Positions 1-9,646 are shown, numbered from the stretch's first letter. The stretch is DNA of 64,000 nt from Clostridiales bacterium (GCA_019420275.1 JAHZHN010000008.1:1-64000), one strand, 5' to 3'. A program made the numbers and translations. Notes: generated by a model from the letters alone, not told the origin.

Positions 1-285
1 TCTGTCTGGTCTTACGTCGATAGGTACCTGATAAGTAGCACCACCGATACGTCTGGCCTTTACTTCAAGAACTGGCATGATATTGTTCATAGCTTCTTCG
101 AAGACCTCAAGAGCTGGTTTTCCAGCTTCCTGTTCTACACGGGCAAATGCTCCGTATACGATTTTCTGAGCAATTCCTTTTTTACCATCCAACATGATGT
201 TGTTAATTAATTTTGTCACAACCTTATTGTTGTAAATAGGATCTGCCAATACGTCTCTTTTCGCAACATGTCCTTTACGCGGCAC
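1..285 (-). CDS. rpsG: 30S ribosomal protein S7, partial (N-terminal 95 residues)
   Basis: The minus strand reads MPRKGHVAKRDVLADPIYN and continues without a stop to the window edge, matching the start of bacterial S7. S7 nucleates assembly of the 30S head on 16S rRNA. The start is a GTG at 283-285 with an AAGGAGGG ribosome binding site at about 293-300. The remaining C-terminal part lies outside the window. It follows rpsL in the same direction with a 185-base gap, the classic str operon order. Confidence 0.97.
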   Translation of the reverse strand, partial: MPRKGHVAKRDVLADPIYNNKVVTKLINNIMLDGKKGIAQKIVYGAFARVEQEAGKPALEVFEEAMNNIMPVLEVKARRIGGATYQVPIDVRPDR

Positions 286-410
286 GGTTCTTCCCTCCTT
301 AATAATAATTAATTCATCGGTACTCATACTTTTAATTCTGTATGTTCGTGCAGGACCTATATATCTCCTGTAACCTTTTTGTAGGAAACAATAAAGTTCC
401 GGCACAACTA

Positions 411-451
411 TACAAGGTAGCGAAAGATCAAATCTTTACGCTGCTTTGTAC
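411..451 (-). promoter_or_regulatory. Hairpin in the rpsL-rpsG intercistronic region
   Basis: On the minus strand a stem-loop has AAAGAT and ATCTTT arms around a 3-base loop, extended by AGCG/CGCT and ACAA/TTGT pairing. It lies in the unusually long 185-base spacer between rpsL and rpsG. In E. coli S7 represses translation by binding the rpsL-rpsG spacer, so an S7 target is a reasonable inference. The shape here has not been matched to a known S7 site. Confidence 0.4.
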
Positions 452-470
452 CAATTAATTTAGTTTTACT

Positions 471-887
471 CTATTTTTTCTTCGGTCTCTTTGCTCCATA
501 TTTAGAACGAGCCTGCATTCTGTTAGCTACACCAGCTGTATCCAGTGTACCTCTAACGATATGGTAACGAGTACCTGGTAAGTCCTTTACACGACCACCA
601 CGAATCAGAACAACGCTATGTTCCTGTAAGTTATGTCCTTCACCTGGGATATAGCTTGTTACTTCGATTCCGTTAGAGAGACGAACTCTGGCAATCTTAC
701 GAAGAGCTGAGTTAGGCTTTTTAGGAGTTGCAGTTTTAACAGCTGTACAAACCCCTCTCTTCTGTGGAGAGCTTGTATTTGTAGCTTTCTTCTTTAAAGA
801 GTTATATCCTCTCTGAAGAGCTGGTGCTGTAGACTTCTTTACAGATGTCTTTCTCCCTTTTCTAACTAATTGGTTAAAAGTTGGCAT
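471..887 (-). CDS. rpsL: 30S ribosomal protein S12
   Basis: A protein of 138 residues starting MPTFNQLVRKGRK, the S12 of the decoding centre. It carries the Gram-positive insertion after about residue 27. The PKKPNSALRK motif (lysines 56-57) and the KDLPG motif (lysine 101) are intact, so the streptomycin-contact positions look wild type. A reading frame extends 5 codons upstream, but the start at 887 is preferred because GGAGGTGA lies just upstream at about 893-900. It is the first gene of the str operon, with rpsG next. Confidence 0.98.
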   Translation of the reverse strand: MPTFNQLVRKGRKTSVKKSTAPALQRGYNSLKKKATNTSSPQKRGVCTAVKTATPKKPNSALRKIARVRLSNGIEVTSYIPGEGHNLQEHSVVLIRGGRVKDLPGTRYHIVRGTLDTAGVANRMQARSKYGAKRPKKK

Positions 888-968
888 TGATTTCACCTCC
901 ATACATGTTTTCTACTTTTGGTTACTTCATTTCACCTAGTGACTAACGTGTTTTTTTGCACCCAAAAA

Positions 969-1010
969 GACACGCTAGATTAGTATATAACTCTAGCGTG
1001 TCTTTGTCAA
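969..1010 (-). promoter_or_regulatory. str operon promoter embedded in an 11-bp perfect palindrome
   Basis: On the minus strand TTGACA (1005-1010) and TATACT (982-987) are separated by 17 bases, a near-consensus sigma-A promoter about 95 bases upstream of rpsL. A perfect inverted repeat, GACACGCTAGA at 969-979 and TCTAGCGTGTC at 992-1002, is centred on the -10 box. For transcripts arriving from upstream on the minus strand it would form a hairpin followed by TTTTT, so it may double as a terminator; it could also be an operator. Confidence 0.75.
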
Positions 1011-1220
1011 TACCTTTCTCCTGAAATATTATAAATCATCTGCAATATTCTTATGGATATTGAAAAATTCATTGCCATTTTTCCAGCTGCTGGAATCATG
1101 CTTTCTCGTCACATCATTCCTTCTTTCGCTCTTCTGCAGCTTCTTTACTTTCCTGGCTTTCTAACTTCTCATCTCCTACTGCTTCTTAATTTAAAGAAAT
1201 GATTTCTTTACACCATCTCT

Positions 1221-1760
1221 TCAATTTATAATATATCTTGGAGAATTGATTAATGAGTTCTTATTTATCAAAACGCTCCACCGGTCAGTCGGTGTACTTT
1301 TCAAATTTCCTCCTTTCGGAAATTCATCTTTAAGAGTTCTCTCAAGTCTTTCCGTTTCTTTAAAATCTTTTCCAGAATCTCCTTTGAGTTCCTGCCTGAA
1401 ATTCTTTTCGAATTCCCTTTTTCTTTTTAAAGAACCAAGACTTCTTTTTAAGTTTTTTGAAATTTCTTTCTAAAACTTCTTTGAAATCTTTTTCTGATTT
1501 TCTGAATTCCAAGAATTCTTTGAACCTTTTTTCTTCAGAATCCATCATAACGTCTGAATCTTTCATCTCCTTCCCAGGATATTGTTATGATCCATCGGTT
1601 AATACTTATGATCTTTTCCGGTACTGAAAATCTCTGACTTCTTAAATTACTTCCTTTGTATCTTTCTTTGATGAGGTTGACTCCTTTACCGTTCTTTCCG
1701 TTCTAAGACTTGTCATATTCCGTCCAGGAATCGCAATATCTTGTTAAGTCAGTCTCATTC
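1221..1760 (-). other. Purine-rich degenerate locus between rpoC and rpsL (decayed gene or long non-coding RNA)
   Basis: No intact gene is recognised in the spacer from 1011 to 2002. The minus strand is very purine-rich and shows charged, coding-like stretches in different frames: MKDSDVMMDSEEKRFKEF from 1566, a Lys/Glu-rich stretch ending at 1221, and DEKLESQESKEAAEERKKE near 1165-1110. Stops and frame changes suggest a broken gene for a charged, probably coiled-coil protein. A consensus promoter lies upstream. Complementary 14-base segments at 1280-1294 and 1777-1790 could also close an RNA domain of about 500 bases. Neither reading is proven. Confidence 0.35.
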
Positions 1761-1794
1761 TTTCAATTAATACATCCACCGACTGCCGGTTTAG

Positions 1795-1813
1795 AAAGTT
1801 CTTTTCGAACTTT
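1795..1813. repeat. Small inverted repeat AAAGTTC/GAACTTT
   Basis: A perfect 7-bp stem with a 5-base loop lies about 60 bases downstream of the promoter at 1870-1898, so it would be near the 5' end of the minus-strand transcript that crosses the rpoC-rpsL spacer. Confidence 0.4.
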
Positions 1814-1869
1814 GGGGAGCATTTTAAGCTATTTTTTCTTTATTAAGTTGTCTTTCTTTTGATGGTTTT

Positions 1870-1898
1870 ATTATATCAATTTCTGATTTATTTGTCAA
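1870..1898 (-). promoter_or_regulatory. Perfect-consensus sigma-A promoter in the rpoC-rpsL spacer
   Basis: The minus strand carries TTGACA (1893-1898), a 17-base spacer and TATAAT (1870-1875), an exact match to the sigma-A consensus. The closest intact gene downstream is rpsL, almost 1 kb away and with its own promoter. The promoter must therefore drive the degenerate or non-coding locus, or supply a second start for the str operon. Confidence 0.7.
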
Positions 1899-2002
1899 GT
1901 TAAAAGTATTTTCTGATTTTTTAAGATTTTATTCTTGAATATACTGAATACAAGATGCATAAAAAAACAAAATCTTGTTTTTCTAAAACTTTTCCGACAT
2001 TT

Positions 2003-2041
2003 ATAAAAAGGAAAAAAGCCAGGACATTCCCAGCTTTTTCC
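2003..2041 (-). terminator. Terminator after rpoC
   Basis: Minus-strand hairpin with GGAAAAAGC and GCTTTTTTCC arms followed by a TTTTT run, starting about 18 bases after the rpoC stop codon. It should end the rpoBC transcript. Confidence 0.8.
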
Positions 2042-2058
2042 TCATTTCATTTTATGAA

Positions 2059-5000
2059 TTATTTTTGAAGGTCTGATTCTTCAAAATCAATTTCATCCTC
2101 AAAATCAATTTCATCACCGATTGTAAAATCCTCTACATCTGTGCTGATCTTGACATCACGGTAGCGCTTCATTCCAGTACCTGCTGGAATCAGTTTACCA
2201 AGGATTACATTTTCTTTTAATCCTACCAGCGGATCTACTTTTCCTTTAATTGCTGCATCTGTCAGTACCTTTGTTGTTTCCTGGAAAGATGCTGCAGATA
2301 AGAAAGAATCTGTTGCCAGAGATGCTTTTGTAATACCAAGCATGATCTGTTCAGCCTGTGCTGGCTGAAGCCCCTTCTCCTCAATCTCTTTGTTCGTCTT
2401 TTCAAATTCCAGAACATCAACCATAGCCCCCGGCAGATACTTTGTATCTCCGCCATCTTCGATGCGGACTTTCTTGAGCATCTGACGAACGATTACTTCT
2501 ACGTGCTTATCATTGATATCTACACCCTGAAGGCGATATACTCTCTGGACTTCACGGATCATATAATCCTGAACTGCCCGGATTCCTTTGATACGAAGCA
2601 GATCATGCGGATTGATAGAACCTTCTGTCAGCTCGTCTCCGGCTTCCAGAATCTGTCCGTCCTGTACCTTTAATCTAGATCCGTAAGGAATCAGATATGT
2701 CTTAACATCTCCAGTCTCACGATTGCTGATGATAACTTCACGCTTTTTCTTGGTATCTTTAATCTGCACTTCTCCGCCGAATTCCGCAATGATTGCCAAT
2801 CCTTTTGGCTTACGAGCTTCAAACAGCTCCTCGACACGCGGAAGACCCTGTGTAATATCATCACCGGCAACTCCGCCGGCATGGAACGTACGCATGGTAA
2901 GCTGTGTACCAGGTTCACCGATGGACTGAGCGGCAATAATTCCGACAGCCTCTCCAACCTGTACTGCCTGGCCTGTTGCCATGTTGGATCCATAACATTT
3001 TGCACATGCGCCCATTGGAGACTTACATGTAAGCATTGTACGGATCTTCACTCTTGTATATCCTGCATCGACAATTGCCTTCGCGCGTTTTGGCGTAATC
3101 ATATGGTTAGCTTTTACGATAACTTCTCCGGTATTCGGATCTTTTACCTCCTCTGCGGCATATCTTCCGCTGATACGCTCTTCCAGACTCTCGATTACTT
3201 CCTGTCCGTCCATAAATGCTTCTACGTACATTCCAGGAATTTCTCCGTCTTTTGCACAATCCTGTTCACGAACGATCAGATCCTGTGATACGTCAACCAG
3301 ACGACGAGTCAGGTATCCGGAATCGGCTGTACGAAGAGCTGTGTCAGACAGACCTTTTCGAGCACCATGTGCAGAGATAAAGTACTCCAGAACATCAAGT
3401 CCTTCACGGAAGTTTGATTTGATCGGCAATTCAATCGTACGTCCTGATGTATCCGCCATCAATCCACGCATACCAGCCAGCTGTTTAATCTGCTGGTTAG
3501 AACCACGGGCTCCGGAATCGGCCATCATAAAGATGTTATTCAAACGATCCAGTCCATTGATCAGCTTATCTGTCAGTTCCTCATCGGCATCAAACCATGT
3601 TTTTACAACTGCCTTATACCGTTCTTCTTCGGTCATAAGGCCTCTCTTATACTGTTCAGAAATAAATTCTGCCTGTTTCTGAGCATCTTCCAAAATCTGA
3701 GGTTTCTCCGGCGGCACTGTCATATCAGAAATAGATACTGTCAGCGCTCCCCTTGTGGAATATTTATATCCAATTGCTTTGATATCATCCAAAACTTCCG
3801 CAGATTTTGTTGCACCATGAATGTTGATGCAGCGGTCAAGAATCTGTTTTAACTGTTTCTTTCCTACATGGAAATCAATTTCAAGAGCCAGCGCATTTTC
3901 CGGCTTGCTTCTGTCAACAAATCCAAGATCCTGAAGAATAATTTCATTAAACAGAATACGTCCCAGTGTACATTCTACAATCTGAGAAATTGGATTTCCA
4001 TCCTTATCTACCCCAGTACGTCTTACTTTAATACGGGCATGCAGTGTGATGACCCCATTTTCATAAGCAAGGTATGCTTCATTTTCGGATTTAAAGTATT
4101 TTCCTTCTCCCTTGTCTCCTTCTTTTTCCAGTGTCAAATAGTAAATACCAAGTACCATATCCTGAGAAGGAACGGCCACCGGACCACCATCAGAAGGCTT
4201 CAGCAGGTTGTTTGGAGACAAAAGAAGGAAACGGCATTCTGCCTGCGCTTCTACTGTCAGCGGAAGATGGACAGCCATCTGGTCTCCATCAAAGTCAGCA
4301 TTGTACGCTGTACATACCAATGGATGAAGCTTAATCGCCTTACCTTCTACAAGGATCGGCTCAAATGCCTGGATACCAAGTCGGTGCAGTGTCGGTGCAC
4401 GATTCAGCATAACCGGATGCTCTTTGATAACATCTTCCAGCACATCCCACACTTCCGGCTGCAGTTTTTCTACCATCTTCTTTGCTGATTTTATGTTATG
4501 AGAAAGTTTTCTTTCTACCAGTTCTTTCATTACGAACGGCTTAAACAGCTCGATCGCCATTTCTTTCGGCAGACCGCACTGATAAATCTTCAGCTCTGGT
4601 CCTACTACGATTACAGAACGTCCGGAATAGTCAACACGTTTTCCAAGAAGATTCTGACGGAAACGTCCCTGTTTACCTTTCAGCATATCAGAAAGAGATT
4701 TTAAGGCACGGTTTCCTGGTCCCGTTACCGGACGGCCTCTTCGTCCGTTATCAATCAGAGCATCCACTGCTTCCTGAAGCATTCTCTTTTCGTTGCGCAC
4801 GATAATATCCGGCGCACCCAGCTCAAGAAGTCGTTTCAGACGATTGTTTCGGTTAATGATTCTTCTGTACAGATCATTCAAATCTGATGTTGCGAATCTT
4901 CCTCCGTCCAGCTGTACCATCGGACGAATATCCGGCGGGATGACTGGAATCGCATCCAGGATCATCCATTCCGGTTTATTATCAGAGTTGCAGAAGGCTT

Positions 5001-5664
5001 CTACTACTTCCAGTCTCTTGATGATTCTTGCTCTCTTCTGTCCTGTAGCAGTTTTAAATTCATCTTTCAGCTGCTTTGCTTCTGCCTCCAGATCAATTGC
5101 CTGAAGCAGTTCTTTGACTGCCTCAGCGCCCATTCCAACACGGAAGGTATCTCCGTATTTTTCATACGCTTCTCTGTATTCTTTTTCTGTCAGTACCTGT
5201 TTGTATGCAAGGTCTGTATCTCCCTGATCCAGTACAATATAGCAGGCAAAATACAGAACTTTCTCCAGCGTTCTAGGTGAAATGTCAAGCATTAATCCCA
5301 TACGGCTTGGAATTCCTTTGAAATACCAGATATGAGAAACAGGTGCTGCCAATTCGATATGTCCCATTCTTTCACGGCGGACGTTGGATTTTGTCACCTC
5401 AACTCCGCATCGGTCACAGACAACGCCTTTATAACGCACTTTTTTGTACTTTCCACAGTGACACTCCCAGTCCTTGGTAGGTCCGAAAATCTTTTCACAG
5501 AAAAGTCCGTCTTTTTCAGGCTTTAATGTTCGATAGTTGATCGTCTCAGGCTTTTTCACTTCTCCTCTTGACCACTCTCGGATCTTTTCTGGAGAAGCCA
5601 ACCCGATTTTAATTGCATCAAATGAAATTTTGCTGCTTGAATATTCGTTGCTTGATTCTATCAT
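2059..5664 (-). CDS. rpoC: DNA-directed RNA polymerase subunit beta'
   Basis: A 1201-residue beta' subunit of normal Firmicutes length. The N-terminal zinc-binding region has the two CxC/CxxC cysteine pairs (CHCG at about residue 68 and CDRCG), and the absolutely conserved catalytic NADFDGDQMAVH motif binds the active-site magnesium. The C-terminal second cysteine cluster and GEPGTQLTMRTFH trigger-loop region are present. It lies 39 bases downstream of rpoB in the same operon and is followed by a terminator. The C-terminus ends in an acidic tail with a short repeat (EIDFEDEIDFEE). Confidence 0.99.
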   Translation of the reverse strand: MIESSNEYSSSKISFDAIKIGLASPEKIREWSRGEVKKPETINYRTLKPEKDGLFCEKIFGPTKDWECHCGKYKKVRYKGVVCDRCGVEVTKSNVRRERMGHIELAAPVSHIWYFKGIPSRMGLMLDISPRTLEKVLYFACYIVLDQGDTDLAYKQVLTEKEYREAYEKYGDTFRVGMGAEAVKELLQAIDLEAEAKQLKDEFKTATGQKRARIIKRLEVVEAFCNSDNKPEWMILDAIPVIPPDIRPMVQLDGGRFATSDLNDLYRRIINRNNRLKRLLELGAPDIIVRNEKRMLQEAVDALIDNGRRGRPVTGPGNRALKSLSDMLKGKQGRFRQNLLGKRVDYSGRSVIVVGPELKIYQCGLPKEMAIELFKPFVMKELVERKLSHNIKSAKKMVEKLQPEVWDVLEDVIKEHPVMLNRAPTLHRLGIQAFEPILVEGKAIKLHPLVCTAYNADFDGDQMAVHLPLTVEAQAECRFLLLSPNNLLKPSDGGPVAVPSQDMVLGIYYLTLEKEGDKGEGKYFKSENEAYLAYENGVITLHARIKVRRTGVDKDGNPISQIVECTLGRILFNEIILQDLGFVDRSKPENALALEIDFHVGKKQLKQILDRCINIHGATKSAEVLDDIKAIGYKYSTRGALTVSISDMTVPPEKPQILEDAQKQAEFISEQYKRGLMTEEERYKAVVKTWFDADEELTDKLINGLDRLNNIFMMADSGARGSNQQIKQLAGMRGLMADTSGRTIELPIKSNFREGLDVLEYFISAHGARKGLSDTALRTADSGYLTRRLVDVSQDLIVREQDCAKDGEIPGMYVEAFMDGQEVIESLEERISGRYAAEEVKDPNTGEVIVKANHMITPKRAKAIVDAGYTRVKIRTMLTCKSPMGACAKCYGSNMATGQAVQVGEAVGIIAAQSIGEPGTQLTMRTFHAGGVAGDDITQGLPRVEELFEARKPKGLAIIAEFGGEVQIKDTKKKREVIISNRETGDVKTYLIPYGSRLKVQDGQILEAGDELTEGSINPHDLLRIKGIRAVQDYMIREVQRVYRLQGVDINDKHVEVIVRQMLKKVRIEDGGDTKYLPGAMVDVLEFEKTNKEIEEKGLQPAQAEQIMLGITKASLATDSFLSAASFQETTKVLTDAAIKGKVDPLVGLKENVILGKLIPAGTGMKRYRDVKISTDVEDFTIGDEIDFEDEIDFEESDLQK

Positions 5665-5703
5665 TAAGGCTGCTCCTTCCTACTATCTATTGCTTATCCA
5701 TTT

Positions 5704-8700
5704 CTATAAGATTGTATTGTCTTCGCCTTCTGAGAGTTCTCCCTGTTTATATCCCAGGGCACCCAGCTCGGACTCACTCTCTTCATAATTATTGAAGACA
5801 CTGTCGCCCTCAATCATCGGCGCAAGATCCTGATTGACATCTCCGCCGTCCACATTTTCTTTAATTTCCACTTCTGAAGCATTCTCATCCAATACTTTAA
5901 CATCCAGAGCCAAAGACTGGAATTCTTTCAGCAGTACCTTAAAGGATTCCGGCACACCCGGTTCAGGAATATTATCACCTTTGATAATTGCTTCATAAGT
6001 TTTCACTCGTCCTACAACATCATCGGATTTTACTGTCAGGATTTCCTGCAGTGTATAAGCTGCGCCATAAGCTTCCAGAGCCCATACCTCCATCTCTCCG
6101 AAACGCTGGCCTCCAAACTGAGCTTTTCCACCCAGCGGCTGCTGTGTCACGAGAGAGTAAGGACCTGTAGAACGCGCATGAATCTTATCATCAACCAAAT
6201 GATGCAGTTTCAGATAATGCATGAATCCAATGGTTACAGGACTGTCAAATTCTTCTCCTGTACGTCCGTCACGCAGCCTTACTTTTCCTGTTGTATCAAT
6301 CGGAACGCCTTCCCATTCTTTTCTATGGTCTCTGTTGTCATAGAGATACTTCATTACATCATCATTAACTTTATCTTTCCATTTTGCTTCAAATTCTTCC
6401 CATGTTGTATTGGCATAGTCATTTGCCATCTGCAGAGTATCTGCAATATCATTTTCGTCCGCTCCGTTAAATACTGGTGTGGCAACGTTGAATCCCAGAA
6501 CTTTCGCAGCCAGAGAAAGATGAATCTCCAGCACCTGTCCAATATTCATTCGAGACGGCACACCCAATGGATTCAGCACGATATCCAATGGACGTCCGTT
6601 CGGCAGATACGGCATATCTTCTACCGGAAGGATACGGGAAATTACACCCTTATTACCATGTCGTCCAGCCATCTTATCACCTACAGAAATTTTTCTCTTC
6701 TGCGCAATATAGACACGGACACTCTTGTTAACTCCCGGAGGAAGCTCATCTCCATTGTCCCTTGTAAACACTTTTGTATCCATTACGACACCATAAGCGC
6801 CATGAGGAACTCTCAGAGAAGTATCTCTTACTTCTCTTGCTTTTTCACCAAAGATAGCACGCAGCAGTCTTTCTTCTGCCGTCAGCTCTGTCTCTCCCTT
6901 CGGAGTTACTTTACCTACCAGAATATCACCGGCACGCACTTCAGCACCAATACGGATAATTCCGTTTTCATCCAGATCTTTCAGAGCATCTTCGCTTAAT
7001 CCTGCCAGATCTCTTGTGATTTCTTCCTGTCCTAATTTTGTATCTCGGGCCTCTGCCTCATACTCTTCAATATGGACAGATGTATATACATCTTCCTGAA
7101 CAAGACGCTCACTTAACAGTACCGCATCCTCGTAGTTATAACCTTCCCATGTCATGAATCCAATCAACGGATTCTTTCCAAGTGCCATCTCGCCATTGCA
7201 GGTAGATGCACCATCTGCAAGGATGTCTCCTTTTTCCACGCGGTCTCCTACAAATACAATTGGTCTCTGGTTCATACAGTTGCCCTGATTGCTTCGGGCA
7301 AATTTGATTACATTATATTCATCTCTTCCGCCGTCATCATTTTTTACGACAATCTTTGTGCTGGTAGATCTTTCTACTACACCACTGTTTTTCGCTGTAA
7401 TGCAGACACCGGAATCATAAGCAGCCTTTGCTTCCATACCTGTTCCAACAACCGGTGCTTCTGTAGAAAGAAGCGGTACCGCCTGACGCTGCATGTTGGA
7501 TCCCATAAGGGCACGGTTTGCATCGTCGTTCTCCAAGAACGGAATCATGGATGTAGCTACAGAGAATACCATCTTTGGAGAAACGTCCATCAGGTCAAGT
7601 CTGGCCTTATCAAATTCAGATGTTTCTTCTCTGAATCGTCCGGATACATGAGCATGAACAAAGTGTCCTTCTTCATCCAGCGGTTCATTCGCCTGAGCTA
7701 CAACATAATTATCTTCTTCATCGGCTGTCAAATACACAACTTTATTAGTTACAACCGGATCTTCCGGATTCGATTTATCCAGAACACGATACGGTGCCTC
7801 AATAAATCCATACTCATTAATGCGGGCATAGGTTGCCAGTGAGTTGATCAAACCGATGTTCGGACCTTCCGGAGTCTCGATCGGACACATTCTTCCATAA
7901 TGAGAATAGTGAACGTCTCGTACTTCGAATCCTGCACGGTCACGGGACAGACCTCCTGGTCCCAGTGCAGATAAACGTCTCTTATGTGTCAGTTCGGACA
8001 ACGGGTTATTATGATCCATGAACTGTGACAGCTGGGAACTTCCGAAAAATTCCTTTACAGATGCTGTGACAGGCTTGATATTGATCAGGGACTGTGGTGT
8101 GATGGACTCAATGTCCTGTGTTGTCATTCTCTCGCGTACCACTCTCTCAAGTCTGGAAAGACCAATGCGGTACTGATTCTGAAGCAGTTCCCCTACTGCA
8201 CGGATTCTACGATTTCCAAGGTGATCAATATCATCATCATTTCCAATTCCGTATTCCAGATGAATGTTATAGTTGATGGAAGCCAGGATATCTTCTTTTG
8301 TAATGTGTTTTGGAATTAACTCATGTACATTCTTTTTCAGTACCTGTTTTAATTCTTCTCCCTCATATCCCTCTTCCAGGATCTTTTCAAGCACCGGATA
8401 GAATACATTCTCATGCACTCCAATTTCTTCCGGATTAAAATCTACATATTCTGCAAGATTTACGGTCATATTAGATAATACTTTTGTGTTTCCAGTCTCT
8501 GTCTGGATCATAACACTCTGTACAGCCGCATTCTGGATCTTGTCTGCCAGTTCTTTATCCACAACCGTTCCTGCCTCAGCAAGAATCTCTCCTGTTGATG
8601 TATCAATGACATCTTCTGCCAGGGCAAATCCCGCGATACGGTTTTTAAGCGCTAATTTTTTATTAAATTTGTAACGGCCAACTTTCGCAAGATCATATCT

Positions 8701-9501
8701 GCGCGGATCGAAGAACATACTGTTAACAAGGCTCTGCGCACTGTCAACAGACAATGGCTCTCCCGGCCGAATCTTTTTATATAATTCCAGAAGGCCGTCT
8801 TCGTAGTTGTCTGAAGGATCCTTCTCAATACTTGCAAGGATCTTTGGCTCTTCTCCAAATAATTCTTTGATTTCTGCATTAGTTCCAATACCCAGGGCAC
8901 GGATCAGCACAGTAATCGGGACTTTTCTTGTACGGTCTACACGTACGTTGAAAACATCATTGGAATCTGTCTCGTACTCCAGCCATGCTCCTCTGTTTGG
9001 AATCACGGTTGCTGAGTACAGTTTCTTTCCAATCTTATCATGAGCAATTCCATAATAGATTCCCGGGGAACGTACTAACTGACTGACAATAACACGCTCT
9101 GCCCCATTGATAATAAATGTTCCAGTTTCAGTCATCAAAGGAAGGTCGCCCATAAAAATATCATGCTGCTTGATTTCTTCTGTTTCCTTATTGTAAAGCC
9201 TTACCTTCACCTTCAAAGGTGCCGCATATGTCGCATCCCTCTCCTTGCACTCTTCAATTGAGTACTTGATATCATCCCTGCACAGCTGGTAGTCAACAAA
9301 TTCCAAGCTCAACTGATCGCTGTAGTCTTCAATCGGAGAAATATCTTCAAAGACTTCCGCTAATCCTTCCTCTAGAAACCAATTATAGGAATCTTTCTGG
9401 ATTTCGATCAGATTCGGTACTTCAAGGACATCATCCTGCCTGGCATAGCTGATACGCATTCCGGTACCTGATTTTATTGGCTGTATTCTGTTCTTTTCCA
9501 T
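5704..9501 (-). CDS. rpoB: DNA-directed RNA polymerase subunit beta
   Basis: A 1265-residue beta subunit. The rifampicin-resistance region reads FFGSSQLSQFMDHNNPLSEL then THKRRLSALGPGG, with Asp, His and Ser at the usual resistance positions unchanged, so it looks rifampicin-sensitive. KMAGRHGNKG and the C-terminal KAQFGGQRFGEMEVWALEA motif are intact. The operon is rpoB-rpoC with its own promoter about 145 bases upstream. Unusually, rplJ-rplL are not directly upstream: they lie 12.6 kb away, and pgi is the divergent neighbour. Confidence 0.99.
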   Translation of the reverse strand: MEKNRIQPIKSGTGMRISYARQDDVLEVPNLIEIQKDSYNWFLEEGLAEVFEDISPIEDYSDQLSLEFVDYQLCRDDIKYSIEECKERDATYAAPLKVKVRLYNKETEEIKQHDIFMGDLPLMTETGTFIINGAERVIVSQLVRSPGIYYGIAHDKIGKKLYSATVIPNRGAWLEYETDSNDVFNVRVDRTRKVPITVLIRALGIGTNAEIKELFGEEPKILASIEKDPSDNYEDGLLELYKKIRPGEPLSVDSAQSLVNSMFFDPRRYDLAKVGRYKFNKKLALKNRIAGFALAEDVIDTSTGEILAEAGTVVDKELADKIQNAAVQSVMIQTETGNTKVLSNMTVNLAEYVDFNPEEIGVHENVFYPVLEKILEEGYEGEELKQVLKKNVHELIPKHITKEDILASINYNIHLEYGIGNDDDIDHLGNRRIRAVGELLQNQYRIGLSRLERVVRERMTTQDIESITPQSLINIKPVTASVKEFFGSSQLSQFMDHNNPLSELTHKRRLSALGPGGLSRDRAGFEVRDVHYSHYGRMCPIETPEGPNIGLINSLATYARINEYGFIEAPYRVLDKSNPEDPVVTNKVVYLTADEEDNYVVAQANEPLDEEGHFVHAHVSGRFREETSEFDKARLDLMDVSPKMVFSVATSMIPFLENDDANRALMGSNMQRQAVPLLSTEAPVVGTGMEAKAAYDSGVCITAKNSGVVERSTSTKIVVKNDDGGRDEYNVIKFARSNQGNCMNQRPIVFVGDRVEKGDILADGASTCNGEMALGKNPLIGFMTWEGYNYEDAVLLSERLVQEDVYTSVHIEEYEAEARDTKLGQEEITRDLAGLSEDALKDLDENGIIRIGAEVRAGDILVGKVTPKGETELTAEERLLRAIFGEKAREVRDTSLRVPHGAYGVVMDTKVFTRDNGDELPPGVNKSVRVYIAQKRKISVGDKMAGRHGNKGVISRILPVEDMPYLPNGRPLDIVLNPLGVPSRMNIGQVLEIHLSLAAKVLGFNVATPVFNGADENDIADTLQMANDYANTTWEEFEAKWKDKVNDDVMKYLYDNRDHRKEWEGVPIDTTGKVRLRDGRTGEEFDSPVTIGFMHYLKLHHLVDDKIHARSTGPYSLVTQQPLGGKAQFGGQRFGEMEVWALEAYGAAYTLQEILTVKSDDVVGRVKTYEAIIKGDNIPEPGVPESFKVLLKEFQSLALDVKVLDENASEVEIKENVDGGDVNQDLAPMIEGDSVFNNYEESESELGALGYKQGELSEGEDNTIL

Positions 9502-9551
9502 GGACGTTTTTTCACCTCTTGATCTAAACCTGGTTTATATACTACACATCG

Positions 9552-9584
9552 CAGAAAATCCGCATATTTTCGATGGATTTTCTG
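9552..9584 (-). promoter_or_regulatory. Hairpin in the rpoB 5' leader
   Basis: A perfect 10-bp inverted repeat (CAGAAAATCC and GGATTTTCTG) with a 13-base loop lies in the untranslated leader between the rpoB promoter and start codon. There is no U-run, so it is not a simple terminator; it may control translation or processing of the rpoBC mRNA. Confidence 0.5.
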
Positions 9585-9646
9585 ACATTCAAAACTTATT
9601 TTTTCTTAGACTATGGGCACACAAACCCACATTAAAGCATTTTCCT

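Noticed and set aside
1246..1473. Plus-strand 75-codon frame in the rpoC-rpsL spacer
   Set aside because: Composition is Phe/Ser/Leu-rich, the mirror of the purine-rich minus strand, with no ribosome binding site.
6178..6999. Long plus-strand open frame of 273 codons
   Set aside because: It lies wholly inside rpoB on the opposite strand, has no ribosome binding site and a His/Arg/Cys-rich composition typical of an antisense frame.
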